DNA of 64,000 bases, from NCBI RefSeq assembly GCF_001723175.1, contig NC_064651.1:124001-188000 (forward strand). Reading direction: 5' to 3'. Of the stretch, positions 1 through 14,709 are shown one piece after another (position 1 is the first letter of the stretch; the number at the start of each line of letters is the position of its first letter). Under the pieces are notes generated by a model. The model was not told the DNA's origin, searched no databases, and saw nothing but the letters and a program-made list of their open reading frames with translations. The translations under genes were made by a program, and so were the position numbers. This stretch comes from Penicillium oxalicum. Lineage: Eukaryota > Ascomycota > Eurotiomycetes > Eurotiales > Aspergillaceae.

Positions 1-126
1 TATCCTGGTAATATCACGTGCAAGACGGCGATAAGAAGCGGCCTATGTCATCCATTATCGCGTCCACTGAAGTACAGCCTCCTCCACCTCCATCATCTTC
101 ATCTTTCCGGCCATGTAGAAACGGAC

Positions 127-1167
127 ATGGCTGTGAACAACTCAGCCGTTTCCCTTTCCTCCCCTCCACAGGCATCTCCTGCCGAAAATGCAACTCAACC
201 GAAAGATACCTCCTTTCCTAGCACTCGGCCGATCGGCGCCTCCGACGGCCATTGCATAGATGAGGCCGCCTCTCAGCATGCTTTACCCATAAGCTCATCT
301 CCCCACAACGGTCCCGCCGAGGACACCAGGCATCAACAAGGGCAACATCCGCCATTTCAGCCTTTCTTCACGTTGATCCAAGATGCTCAAACTTCAGAAC
401 ACTTCCATCCAACTGTACATTACATATTCTCCGACGACGACACAGACATAGTGACGGAAGCTGCTTTGCGCAGCTTAGGGACACAACAAGATGGATTGCC
501 GGGGCCGAACCTTTCAAGAAAGGTGTCAGCCACAGCTCATAGCTCTGAGGGACCCGTTGAAAGTCACAAACCTTCATTACTCCCTCCGCCTATCCCTGGC
601 GTACACGAGCACTACATCGTCCTCGACATTGAGCCCGTTTCTGCGACCACCGGTGTAGCAGAGGGCCCGAGACAGGCGATAGCCATACCAAGCACTGCTG
701 AGACAGCTGGCCTAGGGTCCATATCCTCATCTCCCGCGAAAATTGCGCCGCCGTCAGCATCTCCTATCCCGAGCATGTCGCAAACCAAGTACCGCATTAC
801 ATCCGCGAAGAGTTTCTCGCCGTCGTGGCAGGTACTGAATAGCGAATTGGTTCCAGCGCCAACCTTCGACAATCACGAATCGGGCGAGGCACCAGAGCAT
901 GAGTTGATGCTCAAGATTCTAGGGACGGAAGGGCTACCCTTTGACGCAGAAAAGGATCAAGACGAGCGCGTAAACTCCCGGCTGGAGCACATGATGGATC
1001 AATTTGCAAAGAGAATGCGTGAGCTGCAGATGGTGATTGACGCAGCGGACATTGCTCCCTCGCCTCAAGAAAAGGACGAAAATGGTCAAAAGTCCGATTC
1101 GGCCGAGCAGCAAGAGCCAACAGATGCTCATCATGACAGTGGAGGGGAACCCAGCCTTGAAGACTGA
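127..1167 (+). CDS. Unrecognised Ser/Pro-rich protein (346 aa)
   Basis: I do not recognise this protein. It is an open frame of 346 codons from the ATG at 127 to a TGA. The first roughly 240 residues are low-complexity and rich in Ser, Pro, Ala and Thr, with acidic patches (for example SDDDTD near residue 100). The C-terminal 100 residues are charged: a segment with RLEHMMDQFAKRMRELQ looks like a short amphipathic or coiled-coil helix and is followed by a Glu/Asp/Gln-rich tail. No signal peptide or membrane span is visible. The start is uncertain because the window begins only 126 bases upstream, so a 5' exon could be missing. The gene converges on bimC. Length and codon pattern support a real gene, and the low complexity suggests a mostly disordered protein. 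Confidence 0.6.
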   Translation: MAVNNSAVSLSSPPQASPAENATQPKDTSFPSTRPIGASDGHCIDEAASQHALPISSSPHNGPAEDTRHQQGQHPPFQPFFTLIQDAQTSEHFHPTVHYIFSDDDTDIVTEAALRSLGTQQDGLPGPNLSRKVSATAHSSEGPVESHKPSLLPPPIPGVHEHYIVLDIEPVSATTGVAEGPRQAIAIPSTAETAGLGSISSSPAKIAPPSASPIPSMSQTKYRITSAKSFSPSWQVLNSELVPAPTFDNHESGEAPEHELMLKILGTEGLPFDAEKDQDERVNSRLEHMMDQFAKRMRELQMVIDAADIAPSPQEKDENGQKSDSAEQQEPTDAHHDSGGEPSLED

Positions 1168-1720
1168 AAGTGGGCCCATCTTCCAGAGAGTGAGGTTTTT
1201 TCTTCTTTGATTTTGGCTTCATCTGCCGGCGATTTTCATTGCCTATGCCCAGGACCAAGAGACCTGGGGAGATCTACAATTAATGTGACAGTAATCTAAT
1301 CGACAATCCATGTCATTTCTCTACCAAATTTGAGTGGCACTCGTATGCCTTTCTATCCTCTCCCCCGCTTCGTTGCGAATTTGACCTAGAGCCATCTTTG
1401 AGGGGTACATGAGGTCGATAAGACTGAGAACTGGGATTTGCAGGAAGATAAAACATAATGAAAATTTAGTGAGAGTGCAAGTGCTTGAGTCGATTGTTCA
1501 TGGCCGAACCTATCGACCCGGACTAAATGAGACAAGCAAAATGGAACAAAGGCAGTTGACTTTGTTTTGACCAAGGCCTCGAACTCCGAAACATAGACGA
1601 GTGACCAGCAACGTATGGGTATCACAATGTACAACTTGAAAAATGAATGAAAACTCAAAGAGGAAAAAAGCACTGACGTGTGCACGACGAACGGAAAAGG
1701 CGCAGAGAACTCGGTTGCGA
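1168..1720. other. Convergent 3' intergenic region
   Basis: This stretch separates the stop codons of the 127-1167 gene and bimC. It should hold both 3' untranslated regions. I see no conserved ORF, RNA gene or repeat in it. Confidence 0.6.
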
Positions 1721-4700
1721 TCATTCTGCGTTGCGAGGCCTAAATCTGCGCCCTCCAGCAATGCCTGACGGGCGCACATTTTCTCTGCCCTCCATCATAC
1801 CAGTCATCCTCCTAGACGCCATTTTGGGGGGCAATTTGGATTCTGTCGGAGGGTTACTCGAGGCAGATCGACGGCGCTTCTGAGGCGGCTGCTCAGGTTC
1901 GTCGTGGTCGGGCGTGCTGTCGAGATCCACGGAAAGTGGGAGTGTAGGGGTTTCAGGTTTGTGGGCAAGCTCCGATTCATCATCTGCGTGATGCGCGATG
2001 GACTTGGCGACGTTTAAATCGACTTCCCTAAGGCCATTGTTGGAAGACTTGATTGCGGATGGCGGATGGTGAATCCCTACCTCTTCCGCGGCGTCGCTAT
2101 AGACAAATCCTTTGGATGGCGAAGACATTGGCGAGCTTGGATTGGGAGCTTCTTCGGGCTCCTCACTGAATGGAAGCGCTGTAAACTGCTTCGATGTTCT
2201 ATGTCGAGTACGAATGCCGTCATGTGCTTCCGTACGGGGCAAATCTGTGCCGTACTCATACTTGCGTTTTTTGGGAGTCGCTCCCGTTGGGACGTACTCC
2301 TTGATAGCATGGGTCTGAACGTGAACCCGCAGATCGGAGAGAGGCTGTCGCACTTCTTCCACGAGAGGGGCAGTAGCCTGCCCAAGCTCGTCCGTATGCA
2401 TCTCAATGTCTTCCTGAAGTCGGGCCACCTGCTCTTCAAGGCTGTCCAGTTGGTCCTGGATGACAGCGCGTGAATTTCTGCCGTTGGTGGCCAAGTTATC
2501 CAAACTGCTAAGCTGCGCCTCATGGAAGCGACCATTGTGAGACCGAGCTGTAGCGACAAAGTCATCAAGAGCTCCCATTTGCTTGCTCATGTCCTCCATT
2601 TGGGCATCCACAATCCGCACCGTTTCTTGGTGCACAGATTCTGTTGCCTGCTGAATGGTAATATTGCGTTGATCGAAAGCCTAGAGTAACATTTAGCTCC
2701 ACCTTCTATTTGTTGGAACCAGGGGTTCAACTCACCTCCCAATCATGCTGCATCCTAGTTTTCATCTCATCCTTGGACGCGTTGACGTCTTTGGCGAATT
2801 GCTCTTCCTTAAAAATCCACTCATCGATTTGGCGGTCGTACTGAGCTGTGGCATGCTCCAGGGAATCACCAGCCGCGGAAATGTCAGTTCGCACGACATC
2901 GTACTTGCTCCTCAGACGTGCAGATTGGCGCTGGTTCGATTCTTCGATTAGAGCCTTGATCTGTGACATCAAAATATCCCGCTCTCCCTTAGCAGCCGCT
3001 TGCTCTTCCTCCATAACCTGGGCCAGACTTGAGGATGCCTTTCGACTGGCCTCCACTGACTGGCGATTGGCATCCTGAAGCTCCAGTCTGAGCTTGTTGA
3101 TCTCACTCTTTTGTTGATTAATATGCGAGATCATCTGCTCAAACATTGACTTGACGTCTCTGCCGAGAGAACTATATGACGCATGGAGCTGCGAGTGGAA
3201 CTCGGTGAACTCCCCAATAACTTCCTTGGAGATACGACCAGCAGCGGCTGATAGGCCATTAAGACCATCGCCTACCTTGGTCTTGACGTCCTCTCTGAGT
3301 ATTTTGATTTCCTCAAGAACCTCATTCATTTCGTCGTGGGCACTATGAGCCTGCTTCTTCGCATTTAGCTCGACTTTGTCGAATGAATGTGCAAATTGCT
3401 CAAGTTGAGATCGAGTGCTTCGCACAGCATTGAGTTCCTGGCTAACGAACTGGTCGATCTTAGTTGACATGCTCGTGAGAAGAGCCGCGTGCTGGGCTTG
3501 GAAATTGCCGATGCGTGCGTCTATCTGTTGAGTCACATCGGTGACTTGGCCAGTGGAATCCTCCCACATTTGACGATTCTCGTGATCTAGATTGTTCTTG
3601 CGATCAATTTTTGCGTGTAGTCCATAGATGTCCGCAACAGTGGTGTCTAGGCTCGATAACAAGGTGGCACCGACGTCGCGAAGTTTCTCTTCCGTAGCTT
3701 GGTGGGCTCTCCTCAGAACAGTCTCCTCATCCAGCTTCTCGGATGTGTTCTTGAGTGCTGATTCGGTTTTCTCAAGGATGTTTCTGGCGTCTTTTAGCTT
3801 GGTTTGTGTGTGCTCGTTGTCTTGCTTCAAAGTGTTGAAATTGGCTGTGAGCGCAAACAGTTCCTGCACCTTGTGCCGCAGGCTGGATTCCATGGACTCT
3901 ATCTTGGCCCGTTGTTCTTCATTCACAATCCTTCGGGATTCGCTCTCCATTGTAAGTTCTTCATAAGCAGTGGGTGTCAAATATACACCATTGCGGTGAC
4001 GCGTAGCGATCAGCTCACTCTTGAGCTTTTCGATTTCCATGCCAATCTCCCGTAGCAGCTTATTCTTCGAAATAATGGAGTTGATTTGGGGTTTGTTCCG
4101 TATATTTTTGGCCCGAAACGCGTAGTCCAGTGTTGAAATAGTCTCCTCCAGGTTGTTCTTGGCGGGCGAGACTGTCGCAATGATGCATGTTTTCGTCCGA
4201 CCACCCAGGGAATCTTGCAGCAAGCGAGTGAGTTTTGACTCGCGATATGGGATATGTGAGCTCTTGTCCACAAGTGCATTGATGACCCGACCCAGAGTCA
4301 AGAGACTCTTGTTGATCAAACCCGCTTCGGTGGCTCGCTTGTTTTCGGCACCACTGCGGCCAATGTTCTCGCTACCGGCTAAGTCGACCAGATTGAGTTT
4401 GCCTGAGCTCACGTATTCTTCGCCAGATTCGGTGGTTCTCTTGATCAGGACTGTGATGGTGAAGACGGTATGACTACGGGAACTCAGGTCATTGCATTTG
4501 GTGGCCGCAACCTGACGCTTGTGGCTACCCATTTGCAGCAACTTAATTCCTGTGGTTGCCGAGTCGATATATGTTTCCTCCATCCCCTGGACAGAGGTAC
4601 CGAGATGGCCCTTCTTCTCGTTCTCGTAAATTTTCAGTTTCGTGTTGTCGTCGGCGGCAAGGAGATCTCGAAGCTCCTCATTATACAGTTCGATGAATGA

Positions 4701-5412
4701 GCACTTCACTGTGCTTTCGGTGTCTTCGAGTTTGTGGAAAAGAGAATAAAGGGTCCGTGGAATGATACCAGCGTCATCTGACAAGATACCCAGTGTATCT
4801 GTCATGTCTCCTGACATCGTATAGGTCTTTCCTGTCCCAGTCTGTCCGTACGCAAAGATTGTACAATTATATCCTGCGAGCATCTTTCGTCATCTCGTTA
4901 GTATGAACCAGGAGGCTTCCCATATTCGATCACCGTGCGCAGCTCACCTCATTCAATATTGGCATCACAACTTCCTCATACACAATTGTCTGATCAGCGG
5001 CAGGCGAAAAGACCTTGTCAAACGCATAGGTTTTGTTTGATACTGCATTCGGACCCATAGACAGATCAACATTTTTGCCGCTCACACCCTCCGTAGACAG
5101 CACAACTCCACTGTTCTCTTTGATTTCGCGCTCATTGCGCCCTCGACATCGCACCACCACATGGATGCTTGTGTCCTCGTTGATCTCCCGTTCGAACTCC
5201 CTATCTTTTCGTTTGCTGATTGGTGTGGGCTGTTCTGCGTTTGGCTTCTGCGGACGTGTAGCGGAAGGCGCAGTTGGTCTGGCAAAAGCGGAGGGCGTGG
5301 GCTGACGATCAGGGACCGTGGATCCAGCTCGTCGAGTCGGCTGGCGCAAACCTGAGCGCCTGGCGGCGGCGGCGGCAGGAATAGCCGTGTTTGCCCGTGC
5401 AGGGGCGGGCAT
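1721..5412 (-). CDS. bimC: Kinesin-5 (BimC/Eg5/Cut7-type mitotic motor)
   Basis: Plus-end-directed spindle kinesin that crosslinks and slides antiparallel microtubules for spindle-pole separation. I assemble three exons: 5412-4948, 4883-2736 and 2680-1721. Both introns are GT-AG, all phases match, and the product is 1190 aa, the usual kinesin-5 length. Visible parts in order: a Ser/Pro-rich basic N-terminal extension (about 1-75); the motor domain with P-loop GQTGTGKT (168-175), switch I SSRSH (289-293) and switch II DLAGSE (322-327); a long coiled-coil stalk from about 435; and a C-terminal BimC box around residue 1006 with TPKKR, a CDK1-type site. In this family, CDK phosphorylation there controls spindle loading (established knowledge). 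The start codon opens exon 1 just before MPAPARAN. The gene is divergent from the UPF0183-type gene. No broken motif is seen. Confidence 0.96.
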
Positions 5413-6037
5413 TTGGTCGGTATTGACAACTATGATTCAAATGATGACTCCGTTGCATAGAATTCAGAAGTTCCCTAATTCAAATGGTCGGTGTTCGGGC
5501 ATTGGTTCGTGGATGGGGCACGACTCGTCAGGACAGTATGTGCAGAATCGGGGATGCGTGGGCATCGTTCAGGCAAAACATAAACAATCATCACGTGATA
5601 CTGTGACCAGTCTCCACTCGTTGATTTTTGTCAACAACTAGTTACACTCAAATTTGGCGATGCATCGAGCGGGGCTCATTTTATTGCCCCGAATCAGTCA
5701 TTTCACCCCACCTCATCTTTCAACAACGTGTAGCCCTCAATATTTCTGAATCCGCAACTCGTTGCTCTTCCAGAAGGCGCTTGTCTCGCTCGTGGCACCC
5801 GGCCGTCAAGCCTGCATGGGCCCCACCTTTCCCTCTCCAGCCCCGATCTGAGTACGTGACTGCGATAAGCCGATAAGCAGCAGAGCGACGATCACACGTG
5901 ACAATTCCCCGGTCATGCTTCCCCCTCACATGATAACATGATAAGCATCATGTCTTCCCCGCGCTCTCCTCCCCTTGGGTCGTCTGTCTCTTCCTCACTT
6001 CCAAATGAATTTGTCGGGTAATCCATGACATTCTAAG
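5413..6037. promoter_or_regulatory. Divergent promoter with GATA and CACGTG motifs
   Basis: This 625-base region lies between the start codons of bimC (-) and the UPF0183-type gene (+). Four HGATAR motifs lie close together at 5864-5869, 5872-5877, 5932-5937 and 5940-5945. Two CACGTG cores lie near 5592-5597 and 5895-5900, the first inside the 10-base palindrome ATCACGTGAT (5590-5599). GATA motifs bind AreA-type factors and CACGTG binds bHLH factors in fungi. Whether any of these sites is used is inference. Confidence 0.45.
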
Positions 6038-7624
6038 ATGAGCAACCGATCTCCGCCAGTTCAAATTTTCCCGGGGAAGGGCCTAGGTTTCATCAGTATG
6101 TGCTTCTTGTGTTTGATCTATGTACGTTTGGCCGCTAATCTACATGCAGCGCTGGGTGCTTCGTTGCATAACATATTGACTAGAGTCAAGTCCCATCCAC
6201 AAGCGTATCCCGAGATCGATCTTGCATACTCCTCCACAAAGCCGTTGCATGACTGCGTCGTTTTAAAGTTGCCTGCTAACGGCTTACGGCTTCGATTTGA
6301 TGGGCCAGACCAAAGATTGCGACTGATCGAGGTTTTGGACTTTTCGCCGGGAAACCTGGTTTACAAAAACCAGGACGTCGTCAAGGCAAGCAAAACAAGC
6401 GACTCAGCTTTTACCTCGCAAGGTCCTGGGTTTCGGCACGTCTACAACCGTCTTTTCGGACCATCGTACCCTGGCGAGTATGTCCCACCAACAGATCCTC
6501 ACTCGCAGTATGGGACTTATGTCCTCTCATACCCGGGCATTGCCTTTTCGTTTCCACTTCAGCACTCAGCGTGGTCCGAGTCCTGCGACTTCGTAGCTCT
6601 GCTCTCCTCATCTGCTGCACTACCAGCGACGTCCATGGCAGTCTTCCAAGGGCCATCCTGGCCCGAGATCCGTGAAAAATTGTTCACTCAGCAGCCTCAG
6701 TACCCGCGCTCATCCGCTGTCATGAGCAAGACACGCGAAGCGTTGGCTGACGAGATCGAAGCGTTTCATGTATTCGGTGCTGGGAGGTTAGAAGTAGAGC
6801 GGCGGAGCAGTCCACCAGCACACATCCTCCTTGGGGAGACGACACCTCAGGATCTTGTTGCCGAGTTCGGTCCGCCAGATGCGATTTACCGTAAACACGA
6901 CCGGCGAATATCAATCCACCGCGCCACGGGTGGTGCTGCGGCTGGAGATCCCCTCCACCTAGGCTCACTGCCTAGCACTGGGATGGAAATTCAAGACACT
7001 GACCACTCCTCCAACAACAGTGTGACTGATGATTCAGATGAGGAGATTTTCCCAAACAACATTAGTGACCCCACCTCTCTTCCATCAGAGTGCTTCTTCA
7101 ACTATTTCCACCACGGGTTTGATGCATTCATCTCTTACCCTGTGACGCCAGGGCCGGCATTTCCTGGATCAGGCCTCCCCGACCCATCTCCCCGGCCCTC
7201 CGCCTCACCGCTGACTGTAACAAAAATCATACTACATGGGAATGTACCTGGATCCTATCCATTCAATCGCCATCGTCGCAGCCGCTGGACCATTCACCTA
7301 AATGAATCGGACCACATTCTCAACTCTGAATCTTTATATGGCGAAATATCTCAGACGCTGCACGATTTGTGGAGAGGCTCAGAGGCTGCAACTCACGGTC
7401 AACGAGTCACACAAAGACCGATGGTTCTGAACCGCGGCTGGGGCGACAGTCCTGAGAGTAGTGTCGAATTTCTCGGCGGTTGGGAAGAAAGCACGGCTCG
7501 AGGCCCCAGGAATGATTCCGACGGGCGTGATGGTGGGCTGGGCAACACTGAACTCTTTGGTTTTCCGGGTCTCTTATTCGAGGTCCTCAAGAATGGTGCC
7601 GTGAGCTGCCTTACTGTTTATTAA
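6038..7624 (+). CDS. UPF0183/PHAF1-family protein
   Basis: Resembles the UPF0183 family, whose animal member PHAF1 (C16orf70) has been linked to phagophores in autophagy. The role in fungi is not established. Two exons, 6038-6095 and 6150-7624, are joined by a 54-base GT-AG intron whose length is a multiple of three, so an unspliced reading stays open. Splicing gives GLGFITLGASLH, the family's N-terminal core. The product is 510 aa. Family-like segments include the GDGLRL-type strand seen here as ANGLRLRFD, a repeated GPSYPGEY/YGTYVLSYPGIAFSFP block, the GETTPQDLVAEFGPP segment and FNYFHHGFDAF near residue 350. A Ser/Asp-rich insert lies between the last two. There is no signal peptide once the intron is removed; the hydrophobic run in the unspliced frame is intronic. 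Family assignment is from memory of motifs, not a search. Confidence 0.82.
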   Translation: MSNRSPPVQIFPGKGLGFISMCFLCLIYVRLAANLHAALGASLHNILTRVKSHPQAYPEIDLAYSSTKPLHDCVVLKLPANGLRLRFDGPDQRLRLIEVLDFSPGNLVYKNQDVVKASKTSDSAFTSQGPGFRHVYNRLFGPSYPGEYVPPTDPHSQYGTYVLSYPGIAFSFPLQHSAWSESCDFVALLSSSAALPATSMAVFQGPSWPEIREKLFTQQPQYPRSSAVMSKTREALADEIEAFHVFGAGRLEVERRSSPPAHILLGETTPQDLVAEFGPPDAIYRKHDRRISIHRATGGAAAGDPLHLGSLPSTGMEIQDTDHSSNNSVTDDSDEEIFPNNISDPTSLPSECFFNYFHHGFDAFISYPVTPGPAFPGSGLPDPSPRPSASPLTVTKIILHGNVPGSYPFNRHRRSRWTIHLNESDHILNSESLYGEISQTLHDLWRGSEAATHGQRVTQRPMVLNRGWGDSPESSVEFLGGWEESTARGPRNDSDGRDGGLGNTELFGFPGLLFEVLKNGAVSCLTVY

Positions 7625-8365
7625 TAGCGACCGCATCGCTTCGGTTGCCGCATGCAACTGTTCATACTGAACTTGATCTTGATGCTTTTGGGTCACCCAC
7701 ATGGATTATGTGATAATGAGTTACGATGAGTTTTATTTCAATTTGAGGCTCAAGGCCGTCTTTTGCTTCTATAATTCCAAGGTGGCACCGCTTCTTGCTC
7801 CTGGCAAGTAGATTCGTTGGGACGCGATTCGTCCTCGACTTTCCTGAAGGCGTAAGCAAAGCTTTGGTCTTCAAACAGGGCTGGGTAATGGGTCAGATCA
7901 AAGACGCGATGGAGACCGCAATGGAGAACTTGGACAAGGTAAACTCAGGCTACTTTCCTGGTTCACAGCGAAGTACCAGCAATATAAAGTAGTGGAGGGG
8001 CACTAATGTTGCTTCGAATCCCTGGGAATGCATAAGGTCGTTCACAAAGGAGGAACGAGACTCATGTGTTGTTGACGGCGACCTTGAACAGTACCCATTT
8101 TGTAAATACCTATACTGTAGCTCCTGACGACTTTGCTGAAGATTTTCACGATTTCTTATTTCCTACTGGGACTCGTGGGGTCTCGTTACCGTCGTGAATA
8201 CGTAGATACGGATTGGTTACGAACTTTGCGGGGAAAGTTTTGTACAGCCTTGTAAATACGTGTATAGGATATCTCCGTTCTGGCCGACTCCCACGCGTAA
8301 TTCTTCGCGACGTCTCGACGCTGTCCAGAATATCTCCCAAATTTCCACGAGGAGATGCCGGGAGA
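7625..8365. other. Intergenic region upstream of IleRS
   Basis: This 741-base gap lies between two co-directional genes. An open frame upstream of the IleRS ATG begins only at a TTG and has no homology-like sequence, so I treat it as leader. I see no RNA gene here. Confidence 0.5.
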
Positions 8366-11386
<3,021 letters not shown>

Positions 11387-12533
11387 CCCGTGGCCGAGGC
11401 AGCGGCTCGTCAGGAGCGTGCGGAACGGGAACGGCCATGACATGCGACGCGAGTCATCCCCTCAGCTACTACCGCCTTGGCTCGCCTTCCCCCCCAATAC
11501 CTTCTGTGATCTTCTCTTCTCTCCATTTGTACAGCAGTCCATTGCTTTGAACTTTTTTTGTACTATTATGAACTATAGATCTCCTACCGGACCTTCATCG
11601 GCCATTTCCCTCTCGAGCAAAAGATACCCCAGACAGTACGACTGGGAACCTGTAGCGTGACTGACTTTGACTTTGGTCCCCCGGCCTTGTGTGGTTCAGC
11701 CCGAGCACGGAACCTCTCGTCGATCATCATCGACTCCGCATTCGAGCGTCTTATCGATCATGATCGTCCCCTGCTCTTGGTCCGGGGGGTGAGCCACAGC
11801 ATGATGACCAGGGATTATTCTTTAAGGAGATTAGGGCAGTGTTTGCGTGCCGGATGTACTTTCATCATGTATATGTAACTCCTAATATAAGAATAATCAA
11901 TCTACTAGTTCAACTGCCTCTGGAACCCGTGTGACTGTGTACCATGAAGAGACCGACATGGCGCGTCTGACGTGTCCCACTGTCGTCTACACCCCACACT
12001 CCAGCTCTGTCGATCATTGCCGCCGTACCACCTTTTGTTTCCTCTGTTTTGGTTGGTGATGGTGTCTGCTCCTCCCCGCCCAGCTGGGCGAGACCGGCGG
12101 TGGTCTCGATTTCTTGTTCTCCTGTGGCGGGATGACGACAGTGTGTCATTCGCAGGCTCCAGTCACGATTCCATACGACTCGTCCATTTATTCTCGTCAG
12201 CGATTCTTCGTCTCTCTCGGTCGTACACGCTCAATCACATAATCTCATTGATCATCTCCGTGGTAGACGTGCCGTCGCTTTCCTGTTCTATCCTCTCGTT
12301 TTGTCTCGACCAACAAATCCGGATTCCTGGCCAACCACCTCTCCCCTCCCCCCCCCCCCCTTTCTCTTCCCTTCCTCTCCCCATTCTTCTTCTTCTGGAC
12401 CCAGTCACCTGCCTCTCCATTCCTCATAAAAAGACCGGTCGACCAGCCGTTTCTTTCCTTTTCTCCTCGTGACTTCTCCAACGCCCACCACCATCCACCC
12501 CCATTGATCACTCCCTCCGACCTCATCGACACC
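11387..12533. other. Intergenic region and pyrimidine-rich opsin leader
   Basis: The IleRS 3' end and the promoter and leader of the opsin-related gene lie here. From about 12290 the plus strand is strongly pyrimidine-rich, with a run of 13 C at 12348-12360, a common feature of highly transcribed fungal promoters. The open frame that includes 12504 starts only at TTG, so I place the start codon at 12534. Confidence 0.5.
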
Positions 12534-14073
12534 ATGATTGTACCGGACAACCTGGACGCCTTTGTCAAGGCTACGGCCTCCCTGCCGTTGACTACACCCA
12601 CTTCGGTGGCTCCCATTCCCACGGTGATCCCGAATCTCCCCATCTTTCTGGATCATCATGACACGGGCAAGCGGACTCTGTGGTACGTGCGCTCTCCCCT
12701 TTCCTCGCCGGATCTTCTGGATTTCTTTTGGCAATCATCTCTCCTTTCGCATCTCCGCATCATCGTTCTTGACTCTCATTAACTCGCTGTCTGGAATAGG
12801 GTCGTGACCGTTTTGATGGGCATCTCCTCCCTGGTCTTCTTCGCTCTGGCCGCCCGGGCCCCACTGGTAAGTGACCTCATAGAAAAACACATCACGTGAC
12901 AGGCCCAGATCACCTCGAGCGGGAGACGGGTGGATCCCGTGATCCACAGCCTTTCCCCTCTGTCTGCTCGAGTCTAGACCTCGAGAGCCTCCCTGTCCCT
13001 CCCCGGTCCTCCCATCACTGGAGATCTTCAGCCTCATCCTCCTTCGTCAGCTCTTGCCCAACAGCCCTCCCGTCGCTCTCCGCGATGGATTGTTTACCTT
13101 GCCTGCTAGATTGGAGATGCCAGTCCCACGTGTGTTAACTGGTCTCTCTTCTTGCCCCACGACTAGGCTCGCCGTGTCTTCCATACCACTGCATCCCTCG
13201 TCACCACCCTCTCCTTCATCACCTATCTTGCTCTTGCCACCGGCCAAGGTATCGCTTATAATCATGCCCACATCACCCACCACCACAAACACGTCCCCAA
13301 CACCTCCGAGGATGTTTACCGCCAGGTCCTGTGGCTGCGTTACCTCAACTGGGCTATTTCCACCCCGCTCATCTTGGTCAACTTTGCCCTCGTGTCCGGT
13401 CTGCCCGGCGCCAACTTGATTCCCGCCATTGCCGCCAACTTTGTCATGCTGGGCTCGGGCCTGTTGGGCTCGTTCGCCGGTAATACCCCACAACGCTGGG
13501 TGTGGTTGACCATCAGCTGTGTGGGCTACTTGGTCATGCTGCACCACGGTGCGTTCTATGCCCAGCGCGCGGCCGGCAACCGGGATGTCAAGGTCCGACG
13601 CTTCTTTGGCGCCTTATCCGGGACTGGTTTCCTGGCATTTGCCTTGTTCCCCATGTAAGTGGCGTGACCCCGACCACCCGTCTGGCCTTCCGGTCAACCC
13701 GCAATCTACACACGGATTGGAATACTCATCGTCTTCTTCCCCCACCATGTAGTGCCCTTGCCGCTGGTTCTCTCGCCATGAAGATCAGCGTTGACGCCGA
13801 AACTGTCATCTACGCCGTCCAGGACATCTTCACCCAGGGCATCTTGGGTTACTGGCTCGTCTTGGTCCAGGATAGCGCCCAGACCAGGTATGTCATGGCT
13901 CCTCCTCGCGCACTATAGCGACCTGAATTTTCGGGGTCTAGCTTTTTTTCCCCTCCGGCTACCACGCATCACTGCTGACACTTGTCTCTAGCTCCCTCAC
14001 TGTGGACGGATTCTGGTCCTCGGGAATCGCTAGTGAAGGCGCCATTCGCATCACAGACGAAGATGGGGCCTAA
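12534..14073 (+). CDS. Opsin-related 7-TM protein lacking the retinal lysine
   Basis: Microbial-rhodopsin fold of the fungal opsin-related/Hsp30-Yro2-Mrh1 type (often named family A GPCR-like in databases). Five exons: 12534-12682, 12800-12866, 13167-13654, 13753-13887 and 13992-14073. All introns are GT-AG, and the product is 306 aa. Seven hydrophobic segments follow a roughly 50-residue exposed N-terminus. Helix C aligns cleanly with bacteriorhodopsin: Arg130 = R82, but Asn133 replaces D85, Ser137 replaces T89 and Asn144 replaces D96. In helix G, Asp259 = D212 and Gln263 sits where the retinal Lys216 should be (DIFTQ). It therefore should not bind retinal by a Schiff base or pump protons. 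A His-rich B-C loop (NHAHITHHHKH, 104-114) could bind metal; that is inference. The family is stress-linked and membrane-located. Confidence 0.9.
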
Positions 14074-14709
14074 GGTGACGGTATCCGTGTGTGGGAACGA
14101 AGAGAGATTCGGCCTCTTTTTCCCCACGGTCCACTTGCCACGGTGAACAGCTTGCACCCCTTCGGGTCTTTCCCTTGATCTTCCCAAATCGCAGAAGATC
14201 CGTCGAGGGGATGTGACTGTCAGTGGTAGGACCACCACCTTTCGGGAATTCCACTACGGTGATTGTTTCTCATCATCCTGAGTTACTCCTGTTTCTACAA
14301 CTTTATTCTCGCAGCGATTCTTCCCTGCGCCGCATCATGTCCTTTGTCACGTGGCGAATGCGGCACAAGGAAAACGTGATTTTCCACGAATGACATGCCT
14401 CCAAGCGATCAACTTGTTTTCCTCTTCTGTCTCTGTCTTTTACAATCTATGAAACATGCAACGTCCTGAATTGATATCACGTTCCAAGTCATTTCTTGAA
14501 TTGTTGGGTGGCTCAGAATTCGCAATGCCAATGGCCATCTTCATACCATGAATATCCTCGTAAATCGTAAATCGTAAATCGTTAACCGTAAGTCATAAGC
14601 TCGAAATAAAATCTCCATCTCCCTCTCTCCCCTTCACTGAACGACCCATCTCCTCCCACCTGATCTCAATCCTTCGAACTCTTTTCCATTGTTCTGCTGT
14701 CCTCGATCG
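14074..14709. other. Convergent 3' intergenic region with a 7-base tandem repeat
   Basis: Lies between the opsin-related gene (+) and the 489-aa gene (-). The unit CGTAAAT is repeated three times at 14559-14579 and followed by a degenerate copy. No gene is seen. Confidence 0.55.

Noticed and set aside
8213..8365. N-terminal extension of the IleRS frame
   Set aside because: The extension starts at TTG and has no ATG before 8366. The shorter start gives a better mitochondrial presequence.
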